Below, one piece after another: positions 53,901 to 62,349 of a stretch of 64,000 nt of DNA. The stretch spans positions 558,001 through 622,000 of the forward strand of contig NZ_CALPCX010000001.1 of assembly GCF_943193125.1 (NCBI RefSeq), read 5' to 3'. Each line of letters begins with the position of its first letter. Position 1 is the stretch's first letter. The stretch is from Adlercreutzia agrestimuris. Lineage in GTDB: Bacteria > Actinomycetota > Coriobacteriia > Coriobacteriales > Eggerthellaceae. The notes under the pieces were generated by a model that was not told where the DNA came from, made no database searches, and saw only the letters and a list, made by a program, of their open reading frames with translations. The translations under genes and the position numbers were made by a program.

Positions 53901-55586
53901 CACGCAACGGGCGAAAACAACGTGGGAGATCTGCTTACCTACACCATTACTGCAACCAACGCAGGTCCGGCTAATTCAGCTTGGCAAAATGCGCTGATTG
54001 CAGATCGTTTACCGGCAGGTATCAGCTATGTTGCGGGTTCGCTGAGGCTTGTTGCGCCTGATGGAACCTCTACCGTTGTGAGCGATACGGCATATGATGA
54101 AGCATCGCATGCAATTTCGTATCAGCTTCCCACGATAACGGGCGGCCAGACTTATCAGCTTGTGTTTACGGGCAAGATAAATAGCTTGGCAATTGACGTA
54201 TCAGATGATGAAGATGGTGCAGATCATCGCGATATTGGCAACCTTGCAACCGGTTCGGGTCAAGGTTCAGACGGGACGAATATTGAGCCTATTGTTACCG
54301 ATAAGGCATATCCCAATCCTGATCCCGAATCTGATACGACGCCGGGCTCTCATCCCGGAAGTTGGGTTGTAACGCCGTTTGATCCTTCGCCAAGTGTTGA
54401 AAAAGAAGTGATTAATATCACTGATGCAACTGGTCCTACTCAGGTAGGAGACACGCTTGAAGTAACGGTGACCATTAAAAACGACGCCCCTGATTCAGTG
54501 TGGGATGATGTGGTAATCACCGACCCCATCCCTTCGGGCACTCATGTGGTGCCTGGTTCTATCAAGCTGATTGATTCTGAGGGACATGAGATTGAGCTTC
54601 CTGATGAGGTGTTTGATCCTACGACCGGTACGCTTACCTACGAGGTTGGACCTCTGGGTGGTGGCGAAGAGTATAAGCTTGTCTATGAGGTTGTTGTGGA
54701 CGAAGACGCCGTTGGTAAGCCGCTTGAGTTTGACCCTGTCGCAGCCGTAGGTGAAACTCCGCATGGCGAAGAGGCAGAAGTGACTTCTGGCGATCCGTCA
54801 TCACCAGTCTATCCAACAGAGCCGAATGTGCCCGTAGATACAACCGTTTATTGGGGTGATCCTGCTGGACACATTAACAAGACAGCAGAAAATCTTACGC
54901 GCCCTGGGGAACAAACTCGCGTAGGTGACACGCTTCGCTATACGCTTGTTGCGCAGAACAGCAATACATCTTCAAAGTGGGTTGATGTGGTGTTGTTTGA
55001 CGAATTACCGACCGATCTCACGCCAAATATGGCAACTGCAGAATTGGTTTTGCCAAGTGGAGAGCGTGTAGCTGTTTCTCCGGATGCATACGACGCAAAC
55101 ACGCATCGAATTGCAGTTTATGTTGGTGACTTGTACGGCAAAGAGCAGGCAATGCTGATATTTGAGGCGCAGGTGTCAGAGAATGCTGCAGGTGCTGACA
55201 TTGGTAATGTTGGTGCTGCGCAAGGTGGTACTGACTTACCTGGTGGTACATGGATTTCCGAGCTCTTAGGCAGCGGTGAAAACGGCGCGTGGATGCCCGG
55301 AGATGCTTTTACGCCAGCATTTGCAGATAAAGAGCTTCCTGAGGGTGCGATTGCAACTGATCCGGTATATCCACATGAGATGGATGCCATTAGCGGAGTG
55401 CTTGCACTAGATGGAACGGAGGCAAGCCCCTTAACACGTTTGCCGCGCACGTTTGGCGAGAGCTTAGAAAATACACTGCTTGCTCCCACGGGCGATCCGC
55501 TTGGTGCAGCCTGCACCGTATTGGGTGCGTTAGTGTTGGCAGCAGGCATTGTGGTTGGTCGCCGTTTGTGGTGCAGGCATCCGTAA
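50943..55586 (+). CDS. Sortase-anchored surface protein with GLUG-like beta-helix and three DUF11-type repeats
   Basis: A 1547-residue secreted protein. The ATG at 50943 follows GGGGTG by 6 nt; a GTG at 50934 would overlap that site. The signal peptide has core LSICLSIILALFLAFGSTL and a likely cut after SAQA. Residues about 90-460 contain repeated NCYA/NCFT-[S/T/N]-G units with GGF[I/A]G turns, as in GLUG-motif right-handed beta-helices. A middle region includes an InlB/Flg_new-like piece (HGYTVRYWAQAPEG, YAVWVPNKH). Three DUF11-type repeats follow (KTVKNQTHATG, KEVINITDATG, KTAENLTRPGE, each with xVGDxLxxT). The end is LAPTGD, a hydrophobic helix and RRLWCRHP. It is probably wall-linked and adhesive; this is inference. 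Confidence 0.9.
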   Translation: MMLTTHAMSRKVLSICLSIILALFLAFGSTLTWSMVSPSAQAFAATGPQPGQPAYYNARWAECEAKVGWVETGLAEWNGTEVQPTQGTGTPDDPYLVKTPEEFRWCLTNQKSCQLQNDLDLGGRSGQNWTGVAARTAWVIDGNGHTVYNLYSRAATHTGLIGDSAHADFVLKNLTVSNAKINSTTTYGAPLIAQFAGGQVLDCAVKNALVWQDNATSGIWAVMSGCVSFGGNGTGGYALPITNKVVRNTHTDNVHVYGGGCSAGFIEAAQPNTLIENCYAINGTLIVPGGHSGGFGSCDTGPVTYRNCFTNIDVYGNTKTGVFQGVVHGGTHTFENCYASGKIEGTDTIGGFIGAYESGGPTSFTNCYSTSMVGMSSGGRNMGGFAGLGENMSFTNCYAAGEVGTLRSDKDGTPLDEHGNPLRDQKVTGFAGDNKGTLTNCFYDKQTTGMCDNGIVSGHVTGLLTRDLIKGEGFADVVDDNGDPVWVFSEGGYPELAVFSKADDAIARASSVASAATVHLYAAEDGSDYDTVRHIRYVFPLTNNANSGKSNYAIAWNNYVGEDPENPLYPNISPILDGDIPIVSLADVGRSDNVSSVAPGIGWLQINATESKSGAVGMRRLRLVPTTAIAMASFGASGLNNADVVTSLPSVNLDGMKVPSDSSIRYDHRDTINFVTTTSTALNSFLLDESTDSKEDKLEKHKITSVDFPKDAASTIGADGTLTYELGSTMDDDELHVTLYKQNEEGEFEPIPWTPELEQLFSGERTATEDDRGVYQLGYEWTNAGATVLKAQGAKTVNIAEPAYVVYHWNDGVHTDEDESSDDSEVYKIDPGCYLVGTTLGDNIVPVPERHGYTVRYWAQAPEGEFAEDGSLTNEMTATTQLHAGRNDVYAVWVPNKHAVEVRDDAGNVIASDPDVDFDTNLTDIMTELGAPEKLSDPDTVVGWTTTPGGSTVTVDDETTMPDENVVLYPVRKAVPQMTKTVKNQTHATGENNVGDLLTYTITATNAGPANSAWQNALIADRLPAGISYVAGSLRLVAPDGTSTVVSDTAYDEASHAISYQLPTITGGQTYQLVFTGKINSLAIDVSDDEDGADHRDIGNLATGSGQGSDGTNIEPIVTDKAYPNPDPESDTTPGSHPGSWVVTPFDPSPSVEKEVINITDATGPTQVGDTLEVTVTIKNDAPDSVWDDVVITDPIPSGTHVVPGSIKLIDSEGHEIELPDEVFDPTTGTLTYEVGPLGGGEEYKLVYEVVVDEDAVGKPLEFDPVAAVGETPHGEEAEVTSGDPSSPVYPTEPNVPVDTTVYWGDPAGHINKTAENLTRPGEQTRVGDTLRYTLVAQNSNTSSKWVDVVLFDELPTDLTPNMATAELVLPSGERVAVSPDAYDANTHRIAVYVGDLYGKEQAMLIFEAQVSENAAGADIGNVGAAQGGTDLPGGTWISELLGSGENGAWMPGDAFTPAFADKELPEGAIATDPVYPHEMDAISGVLALDGTEASPLTRLPRTFGESLENTLLAPTGDPLGAACTVLGALVLAAGIVVGRRLWCRHP
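55479..55496 (+). other. Sorting signal LAPTGD
   Basis: LAPTGDPL is followed by a hydrophobic helix (LGALVLAAGIVVG) and a basic end. LAxTG is the pentapeptide known for class E sortases of actinobacteria, in contrast to LPKTG in the giant protein. Confidence 0.75.
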
Positions 55587-55590
55587 AGCT

Positions 55591-56586
55591 ATGCTAAAAC
55601 CGTCTGCTCAAAAACCGTCTTTGAAAGTAGTGGCAGTTGGAGCCTTGATGCTTGATCTGCTCTGTCGTGTGGATAACCTGCCACAAGCAGGCGAAGGGGT
55701 AGTGGTGTCCTCTTCGCACGCTGTTTTAGGAGGATGCGCTTTTAATTCGGCAGAGATTCTTCGTCAGTTGGGCATACCCTGCGAGCTGTTAGCTCCGATG
55801 GGGCAGGGTATGTTCGCCCATCTGGCGCAAGAACAACTTGCTGCGCGCGGTGTGGATATATGGTTGCCGCCAACACTCTCTCCTGAAGGAACACCCGCCG
55901 ATTGTGGAGCGTGTATCTGCTTGGTGACCCCTGATGGACAGCGCACTATGATTACGCTTCCAGGTATAGAGCGGCATTTTCAACAAGCGTGGTTTGAGGA
56001 GGCGCCAACACATGACGTAGCCCTTGCTTTTTGCAGTGGTTATGAGATTGATGGCGCAGGCGGTTTTGCCATTCTTGACTATTTGAATCGGATTCGCCAG
56101 CAGTCGCCCGATGCGGTCATCATATATGCAGCCGGACCGCGCATTGCTTCGGTGTCTGATGAAAAATTGCGAAGGATTCTTGAGCTTGATGCAATCTGGC
56201 ATATTAACGATCAAGAGGCGCTTGAATTTAGTGGATGCCAAACAATTGAAGCGGCAGGATGCGCCCTGGTTCAGCAAACTCAAAATATAGTTATTGTGAC
56301 CGCTGGTGCGCAGGGAGCTTATATCTTTGAGCCTGATCCTTGCTCGAACCAGAGCAGCACCTGCGTGCATATACCAACTACCCCCGTTGAAGTGGTTGAT
56401 ACGGTCGGGGCAGGGGATGCGCATCTGGGTGCACTTATTGCAGGCTATTCGTGCGGCATGACGTGGCCAGATGCGGTGTCTTTCGCCAATCAAATTTCAG
56501 CATTAGTGTGTCAAAACGCAGGCGCAACCATTCCCGATTCACAGCTCGTAAATTTTTATCAAATGCTTCACGAGAGGCAACATTAG
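55591..56586 (+). CDS. PfkB/ribokinase-family sugar or nucleoside kinase
   Basis: A 331-residue cytoplasmic kinase starting with the ATG at 55591, 4 nt after the stop of the surface protein, so it is likely co-transcribed with it. The ribosome-binding site is weak (GTAAAG), consistent with coupled translation. Family signatures: N-terminal VVAVGALMLDLLCRVD with LGGCAFNSAEIL (PfkB signature 1 region) and C-terminal VDTVGAGDAHLGALIAGY (DTxGAGD with the catalytic Asp and the anion hole). IVIVTAGAQGAYIF matches the conserved strand before the nucleotide site. The phosphate acceptor could be a sugar or a nucleoside; sequence does not tell. Its position between two paralogous surface-protein genes is unusual. 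Confidence 0.9.
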   Translation: MLKPSAQKPSLKVVAVGALMLDLLCRVDNLPQAGEGVVVSSSHAVLGGCAFNSAEILRQLGIPCELLAPMGQGMFAHLAQEQLAARGVDIWLPPTLSPEGTPADCGACICLVTPDGQRTMITLPGIERHFQQAWFEEAPTHDVALAFCSGYEIDGAGGFAILDYLNRIRQQSPDAVIIYAAGPRIASVSDEKLRRILELDAIWHINDQEALEFSGCQTIEAAGCALVQQTQNIVIVTAGAQGAYIFEPDPCSNQSSTCVHIPTTPVEVVDTVGAGDAHLGALIAGYSCGMTWPDAVSFANQISALVCQNAGATIPDSQLVNFYQMLHERQH

Positions 56587-56595
56587 GCGTATCAT
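56567..56595 (+). promoter_or_regulatory. Promoter candidate for the 1627-residue surface protein
   Basis: TTCACG (56567-56572), 17 bp, TATCAT (56590-56595), with the -10 inside AGGCGTATCAT as at 50874-50884. It overlaps the end of the kinase gene. Confidence 0.45.
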
Positions 56596-56605
56596 GAAAA
56601 TGTTG

Positions 56606-56630
56606 TTCTCTAAGCAGGGGGCTTAGAGAA
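56606..56630 (+). other. Leader hairpin before the 1627-residue surface protein gene
   Basis: A perfect 10-bp stem TTCTCTAAGC/GCTTAGAGAA with a 5-nt G-rich loop has no T-tract after it. With the promoter at 56590 it would begin about 4 nt from the transcript's 5' end and may protect it; alternatively it ends the kinase transcript by another mechanism. Confidence 0.55.
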
Positions 56631-56709
56631 ATGACGGGGATTTATCTGGTTATTTGCTACAACTTAATGATCAAACGCACCATGTACGAGATACACATTG
56701 GAGGTAGCC

Positions 56710-59700
56710 ATGAAGCGCGCGATACCCAGCGAAGGGAAGCTCGATGCCGCATCACGACAGTCACGTGAACGAGCAGCGCAATCACTGAAACATCGAACAC
56801 ACGCAGTTGCAAAGCTTGCTCTTTCTTGTGTTTTGGCAGCTGGTTTGATGGTTCCTGCACAATCGCTTGCTGTTGCAAGTGAATCTGACGAGGGTATTTC
56901 TACTCAAGCAGCGGCAGGTCCTTTTGAGATTACGGGCGGCAATGCAGGGACCGACTATTCCTTTAGTGGCTCAGTCCTGACTATTCTTTCATCTAAGCCT
57001 ATGACAATCTCTACGCCAGAGGCAACGAACAACACCATTGAGATTGCCGCTGGTGTTCATGCTGACCTTCTGTTTGATGGTGTCACCATTCAAGATGCTA
57101 CAGTGCCAGCCGTGAATTTGGTAACTAACATCAATAACACCGCAACGGGTGCTGCTGCTACTGATGGGTCGCAAATTCTTAATCCTACTTCGCTCTACCT
57201 GCGCGTTAAAGACGGTTCTGTTAACACGCTTACGACAAAAGGAGGAACCAACGACGCAGGCATTCGTTGCGGCGAAGGTTCTATTCTTACCATTGACGAT
57301 GAGTTAGATAATCGCTTGCAAGGTGGCGGAGAAGCGGTAGTTGAGGGCGAAAAAGTTGTTAACGACATTGTCCTTGTAGGAGGCAAAAAGATTGCCGCAG
57401 GAACTCCTTCAACAGAGTTGAATAGCGAAAACCCCGGCACGCTTAATGTTGTTGGTGGCGGGTATGCGCCTGGCGTTGGTGGCAGCACCTACGAAAATGG
57501 CGGTACGATGACCTTCAATGGTGGCAACATAGATATTCGTACATATGGTTGGAATTTCTCTGGTGAAGGCGGTGCAAGCTATGCAGCAGGCATTGGAGCT
57601 GCGGGCTCTGCCGATGGCACCGCTACCGTCATGACGTTTAACGGTGGCACGATTAATGCTTATGGCGGCTTGCATGGTGCAGGCATTGGCGCAGGTCATA
57701 GTGGCTGGGACACCAGTTTTCCTGCGCAGAAACCAAATACGATCAGAACACGTGGTTCGGGTCACTTTGGAAACGTGGCAGGCAATATCACCATTAACGG
57801 CGGCTACATTTATTCGCATGGCGGTTGGCATGGTGGCGCATTTGGTAGTGCGTGCTGGTCATCAAATAGAGGCAAAATTATTAAGGTAACCGGTGGCACT
57901 CTGGTTCCTATTGCAGGTACTGGTGGAGGCGGTGCCCATACCGGTGACTATAATGTCTTCCCTGAAATTGGTGGCTCTGGTGGTTATGTAGAGATCACGG
58001 GCGGTACAGTGCGATGCACTGATCCAAGTATTCGCTTCCAAGGTATTGGTAAAACGGCTTGGGGAAATGACGCTTACAACCAACCAGGATATAACCCCAA
58101 TGATCCCAATGATCCCAACAAGGTCTTCATGGTGAAGATTGACTTGAGCTCTGAGATCAAGAAAAAAGATGATGACGGTAACTACATCACCGATGGCAAC
58201 AACCTTGTGGCAAAGTGGGAGTTGTTGGTGGCGGGCGAGCCGTATGAATATGGTGCACCACAGCAGTTCGACAATGGTGTGCTGTATCTGTGGCTACCCA
58301 AATCTGCAACCGATAAGCAGATCATGGTTAACATGTCATACTATGACGAAAACGGCGAAGAGGTTGCCATTAAGCCGTTGTTCCGTAATCCAAATTCAGA
58401 AGACGTTCTTAAGCGCTACGTAGATTTTGAGCTGCCAAGCTCTTATACTGACCAGCTCGTGAAATACTACGATGGTCTGCCTTTTGACAAATACAGCGTT
58501 GAGATTCCCGGCAATCAGATTATTACTGAGGAAAAACCGCCGAAGATCTTAAACCTTGATGAAAAAATGACCTATAGCTATCAGCGCTATACCGAGATTA
58601 ATGGCACTTCCATCGGAGCTGAAGTTGATGACAACGAAATGCCGTGTGACGAGGGCGTCATGCGTTTCGTTATGACATCAACGCAGTATTCTGATGAGAA
58701 GGAAGATGGTTTCGACCAGAATTATTGGGGTCATCGCGCCTATGGCTGGTGTGTTATTAACCCCGTTCCGTCTCAGGTAAAACTGGTAGAAGCCGAATGG
58801 GTGGCCGACAAAGAACCTGGCACCAATGAGCATGATGCGCGTCAGCAGATTATGGTGCGTGCTGATATTGGTGGCGGCTACTTTGACGAAGATAAAAAAG
58901 AACCCGTTGCAGCTACCTGCAAGGCACCAACGGGTAAGGTGCAACTCTACATTGATGATGAACCAGTAGGAGATCCTATTCAGTTGCGCTTTGAGCCAGA
59001 AACGCTTGAAGATGGCACAGTTATTCCTGCAAATGCAGTTAAGGTTCCCAATGGAAGTGGCGGCTCTACAACGCATTTCGAGTATCTCTTTACGCCTGCG
59101 GATGAAGATTTCCATGTGCCCAATGAGGCAAGCACGGATGACAACAAGCATAAGGTGTCATTGCGTTACGAGCGCGGTTTGAACTATTTGGCAAGCACCA
59201 ATCCTGATGAAGATGAGAGCGTGCCAAGCGCTGACATTCATATCAAGCCAGTAGACCCAGAGGCTGAAGTTGAGGCTGACCCTGATGATGGTCCGAAGAC
59301 TATTGAGTCAAATCCGCCAAAAGATGATGGCGAAGATGGCAAGCTTATCACCGGTTCAATGGAGATCCAGTATGTGCGCCCAACTGAAGATGACCCGCAT
59401 CCTGGTATGGTTACCATCAAGGTGAAGACTCCTTCAAGCGCTCCTATTGTTATTACCACCGAAGAAGGTGACATCATTGAAGCGCAGGTTGTCGTAGATG
59501 AAAACGGAAAGCCAATCCGTGGTGAAGACGGCACTTACGAGATTCAAATTGATCCAAAACTCATTGGAACGACAACGCTTACCATTGAGCAGAAGCCCAA
59601 TGGTGCTTATACGGCAACCACGTGGGAGTATCAGGTAAAAGTACTTCCTGATCCGGGTATTGATCCTATTCGCGTTACGTCGAAATCTGCCACGAATTTG

Positions 59701-61593
59701 ACGCATCCCAACAGTGCTACGCAGCCGGGTGATCGTATTCGTTTTGAGCTGGTAGCCGAAAATACTGCTCTTGGTTCGGTATGGAAAAACGTTGTTGCAA
59801 CTGACGTGATTCCTGCAGGGCTGACCCTTGATCAGACAAGCGTTTACCTTAAAAACAAAGCGGATGGCTATGATGATGCTCTGAGTGAAACGACAGATGC
59901 GGTTGCTCGCGGCCAATTCGCTGTGACCCAAACAGCAGATGGACAGGTGCAGTTGAATGCATTTGCAGGTGATATTGGCGGCGGTACCAAGGCAGTGGTG
60001 AGTTTTGATTGCATCGTCAATGACGACGCAGTTGGTGCTGACATCACTAACGTTGCGCAGTTCCAAGGCTCCAAGTTGGATCCCAACGATATTCCGGCTG
60101 AAGGTGAAGAGCAAGACACCATTGATGACCCAAAGCCAACCCCAACTAACCCTGCCACCCCCGAACAAGGACCGAAGGTATTCCCGGCAAATCCGAAAGC
60201 TGGCGATTTGGTAGCTTCAAAGAGCGTGGAAAACCTTACGCACAAAGATTCTGATCGCACGCATTTGGGCGACACGCTTCGCTATACCATCACCTTAAAG
60301 CATGAGGGAGCAGCAAATTCATCGGTGAGCAATGTGCTGATTTCCGATCCGCTGCCAACGGCGCTTTCCTTTGTGCCTGGCTCGGTAAAACTGGTTGATG
60401 CGTCAGGCGTGACACATGCGGTTTCAGATGATGCGTGGTATGCGCAAAGCAATACGGTGCGCGTATATGCGGGTGAATTGGCTGGCGGTCAATCTGCGCA
60501 GTTGATCTTTGATGCGAAGGTGACGCCGCTTGCATTGCATCAGTCAGTGGCAAATCTAGCTTTGTTCAGCGGCGATAACCCGTCAAAGGGAACCGAAAAC
60601 ACTCATGAACCGGGCGAACCTGGTCCTGATCCAGCAGACGTTCCCGACAAGCCGGTACCTGACGATCCTACCAATCCAGATGATCCGAGTGATCCCGACA
60701 ATCCTGACAACCCGGATGATCCAAGCAATCCCGATGACCCGTCTGACCCTGAGAATCCTAAGACACCTGATCCTGAGTTTGTTGTTACCACTCCATCAGT
60801 TGTTCCTGATACGGTTGTTGCTGACGATCCGCAAGATGGTGATATAACGGTAGACAAGACGGCTGAAAACCTGACGCGTGATGACGGAACAACGCATGTG
60901 GGTGACACGCTTCGCTATACCATTGTTGTTTCAAATACGCGTGAGTATACGTCGCTCATGCATGCGGTATTGCGTGACGAACTGCCACAAGGTGTTGAGC
61001 CTTTGGCAGGATCATTCGTGTTGACGATGCCAGACGGATCCCGTGCTGCGGTGGCCGATGCAGTCTATGATCGCACTGAGCGTGTATTGATGGTGCAGCT
61101 TGGCCATATCGAAGGCACACAGAGTGTGACGCTTTCGTTTGATGTGTTGGTAACAAATGATGCGTTGAATGCTGATATTGGCAACATTGCTACGGTGTCT
61201 GGCGAATTGCCTTCAGTAGTAGATCTGAATCATGATCCGAGTGTGCCCGGTGATCCGTTTACCTTTGGTGAGGGCGATCAGTCGTGGGAGAGCTGGACAT
61301 CATCGCGTGTGACCGTCTCTTCACCAAAAGCTTATGCGCCGGGAACCAATGAGGCTGGCGGTGTTGTTAGCCCCAATCCTGAAGACGAAGATCGCTTGAC
61401 GCAGACTGCCGGTGTTAATCAAGAACGTGTGCTTACGCCGCTGGCCAAGACAGGCAAAGCTGCTCTTGCAACCACAGGAGATCCGCTGCAAACCAGCATG
61501 TATCTGCTGTTAGGATGTGCGCTTGTTGCGGGTGGTGTGTTGTCGGGCACTCAACTTGTGCGCGCGCGTCGCAGCCGCGCAACAAAGCGATAG
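56710..61593 (+). CDS. Sortase-anchored surface protein with glycine-rich beta-helix and three DUF11-type repeats
   Basis: A 1627-residue secreted protein. The ATG at 56710 has GGAGG (56700-56704) 5 nt upstream. A long N-region (KLDAASRQSRERAAQSLKHR) precedes the signal core LALSCVLAAGLMVPAQSLAVA. Residues about 65-450 carry repeated glycine-rich beta units (TMTFNGGNIDIRTYG, VMTFNGGTINAYGGLHGAGI, NITINGGYIYSHGGWHGGAFG), like the carbohydrate-binding beta-helix domains seen in gut bacteria. A middle domain of unknown type follows, then three DUF11-type repeats (KSATNLTHPNS, KSVENLTHKDS, KTAENLTRDDG), the last two separated by an Asp/Pro/Asn-rich linker (about nt 60640-60780). The tail has two candidate sites, LAKTG and LATTGD, before the membrane helix and basic end. 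It is a paralogue of the 1547-residue protein in its repeats but not in its head. Confidence 0.9.
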   Translation: MKRAIPSEGKLDAASRQSRERAAQSLKHRTHAVAKLALSCVLAAGLMVPAQSLAVASESDEGISTQAAAGPFEITGGNAGTDYSFSGSVLTILSSKPMTISTPEATNNTIEIAAGVHADLLFDGVTIQDATVPAVNLVTNINNTATGAAATDGSQILNPTSLYLRVKDGSVNTLTTKGGTNDAGIRCGEGSILTIDDELDNRLQGGGEAVVEGEKVVNDIVLVGGKKIAAGTPSTELNSENPGTLNVVGGGYAPGVGGSTYENGGTMTFNGGNIDIRTYGWNFSGEGGASYAAGIGAAGSADGTATVMTFNGGTINAYGGLHGAGIGAGHSGWDTSFPAQKPNTIRTRGSGHFGNVAGNITINGGYIYSHGGWHGGAFGSACWSSNRGKIIKVTGGTLVPIAGTGGGGAHTGDYNVFPEIGGSGGYVEITGGTVRCTDPSIRFQGIGKTAWGNDAYNQPGYNPNDPNDPNKVFMVKIDLSSEIKKKDDDGNYITDGNNLVAKWELLVAGEPYEYGAPQQFDNGVLYLWLPKSATDKQIMVNMSYYDENGEEVAIKPLFRNPNSEDVLKRYVDFELPSSYTDQLVKYYDGLPFDKYSVEIPGNQIITEEKPPKILNLDEKMTYSYQRYTEINGTSIGAEVDDNEMPCDEGVMRFVMTSTQYSDEKEDGFDQNYWGHRAYGWCVINPVPSQVKLVEAEWVADKEPGTNEHDARQQIMVRADIGGGYFDEDKKEPVAATCKAPTGKVQLYIDDEPVGDPIQLRFEPETLEDGTVIPANAVKVPNGSGGSTTHFEYLFTPADEDFHVPNEASTDDNKHKVSLRYERGLNYLASTNPDEDESVPSADIHIKPVDPEAEVEADPDDGPKTIESNPPKDDGEDGKLITGSMEIQYVRPTEDDPHPGMVTIKVKTPSSAPIVITTEEGDIIEAQVVVDENGKPIRGEDGTYEIQIDPKLIGTTTLTIEQKPNGAYTATTWEYQVKVLPDPGIDPIRVTSKSATNLTHPNSATQPGDRIRFELVAENTALGSVWKNVVATDVIPAGLTLDQTSVYLKNKADGYDDALSETTDAVARGQFAVTQTADGQVQLNAFAGDIGGGTKAVVSFDCIVNDDAVGADITNVAQFQGSKLDPNDIPAEGEEQDTIDDPKPTPTNPATPEQGPKVFPANPKAGDLVASKSVENLTHKDSDRTHLGDTLRYTITLKHEGAANSSVSNVLISDPLPTALSFVPGSVKLVDASGVTHAVSDDAWYAQSNTVRVYAGELAGGQSAQLIFDAKVTPLALHQSVANLALFSGDNPSKGTENTHEPGEPGPDPADVPDKPVPDDPTNPDDPSDPDNPDNPDDPSNPDDPSDPENPKTPDPEFVVTTPSVVPDTVVADDPQDGDITVDKTAENLTRDDGTTHVGDTLRYTIVVSNTREYTSLMHAVLRDELPQGVEPLAGSFVLTMPDGSRAAVADAVYDRTERVLMVQLGHIEGTQSVTLSFDVLVTNDALNADIGNIATVSGELPSVVDLNHDPSVPGDPFTFGEGDQSWESWTSSRVTVSSPKAYAPGTNEAGGVVSPNPEDEDRLTQTAGVNQERVLTPLAKTGKAALATTGDPLQTSMYLLLGCALVAGGVLSGTQLVRARRSRATKR
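61441..61482 (+). other. Tandem LAxTG sorting motifs
   Basis: LAKTG (61441-61455) and LATTGD (61465-61482) lie eight codons apart before the hydrophobic helix. The second is at the usual distance and keeps TGDPL as in the other two surface proteins. Confidence 0.7.
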
Positions 61594-61678
61594 CACCCTA
61601 AACACCAGAAGCCTCTGAGGCAGATGGTGTAGTAAAGACGAAATAGAGGGGCATCTCTGTGGAGGTGCCCCAAAAAGA

Positions 61679-61715
61679 AAAAGCCGACAAGTGAAGAGAG
61701 AGCTTGTCGGCTTTT
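61679..61715. terminator. Bidirectional terminator after the surface gene and the universal stress gene
   Basis: A 13-bp stem AAAAGCCGACAAG/CTTGTCGGCTTTT. The plus strand ends in TTTT, and the minus strand continues TTTTTCTTTTTG, an excellent terminator for the gene at 61766. A second stem, GGGGCA/TGCCCC (61648-61653 with 61666-61671), lies beside it. Confidence 0.88.
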
Positions 61716-61765
61716 GCATTACCTGCCCGAGATGAGAGGAGTATGGGCTCAGGCGAAACGTGTCG

Positions 61766-62233
61766 CTACTTTACAACAAGTACCGGCACATTTGTTTTAT
61801 GAAGCACCGAATAACAAACGCTGCCCAGCATGCCGCGTACGGCACCCATTCCGCGGTGACCCATTACTATGCAGTCATAATCTCCTTCATCTGCATAGAC
61901 AGTGATAGCATCATGCGGAGAGCCTTTCACTACGTCAATGACAACGTTTTGGGTATCGCCCACCAAAGGAGCAACCAAACGTTCAATGCGCTCAATTTCT
62001 TTAGTACGCTCATCTTCGGGTTCTGGCACCGCATTGACATCAAGGGAATCGCCCAAAACGCCTGACATGCGTGAGGCAATCTTAAATGTTTCATAAATGG
62101 CATCGTTGCTGTCGGCTACTGAAAGTGCCGTGATACACGCATCGGGAGTATCTGAGACCATATCAAGTGCAGCTTGCAGAGCGTGTTGCGACGGTTCGGA
62201 ATTATCAAAGGGAACCAAAATTTTGCGATACAT
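61766..62233 (-). CDS. Universal stress protein (UspA family)
   Basis: A 155-residue cytoplasmic protein of the single-domain UspA fold. It begins YRKILVPFDNSEPSQHAL and ends with the ATP-binding signature GHRGMGAVRGMLGSVCYSVL (G-2x-G-9x-G-S/T) and VPVLVV, so it probably binds ATP. AGGAG precedes the ATG at 62233 by 7 nt. The family is induced by starvation and other stress; the exact role here is not known. It is followed by a strong terminator and preceded, 116 bp away, by the ATP-grasp-like gene on the same strand. Confidence 0.95.
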   Translation of the reverse strand: MYRKILVPFDNSEPSQHALQAALDMVSDTPDACITALSVADSNDAIYETFKIASRMSGVLGDSLDVNAVPEPEDERTKEIERIERLVAPLVGDTQNVVIDVVKGSPHDAITVYADEGDYDCIVMGHRGMGAVRGMLGSVCYSVLHKTNVPVLVVK

Positions 62234-62349
62234 ACTAATCTCCTCATGTGTAAGTATGCGACAATGCGCTACCTATTCTACCACCGCTTTTGCGGTAGGT
62301 ACGAAAGAACAAACGTGTCAAAGAGGTGCGTATGTGGGGAATGGGGTTC

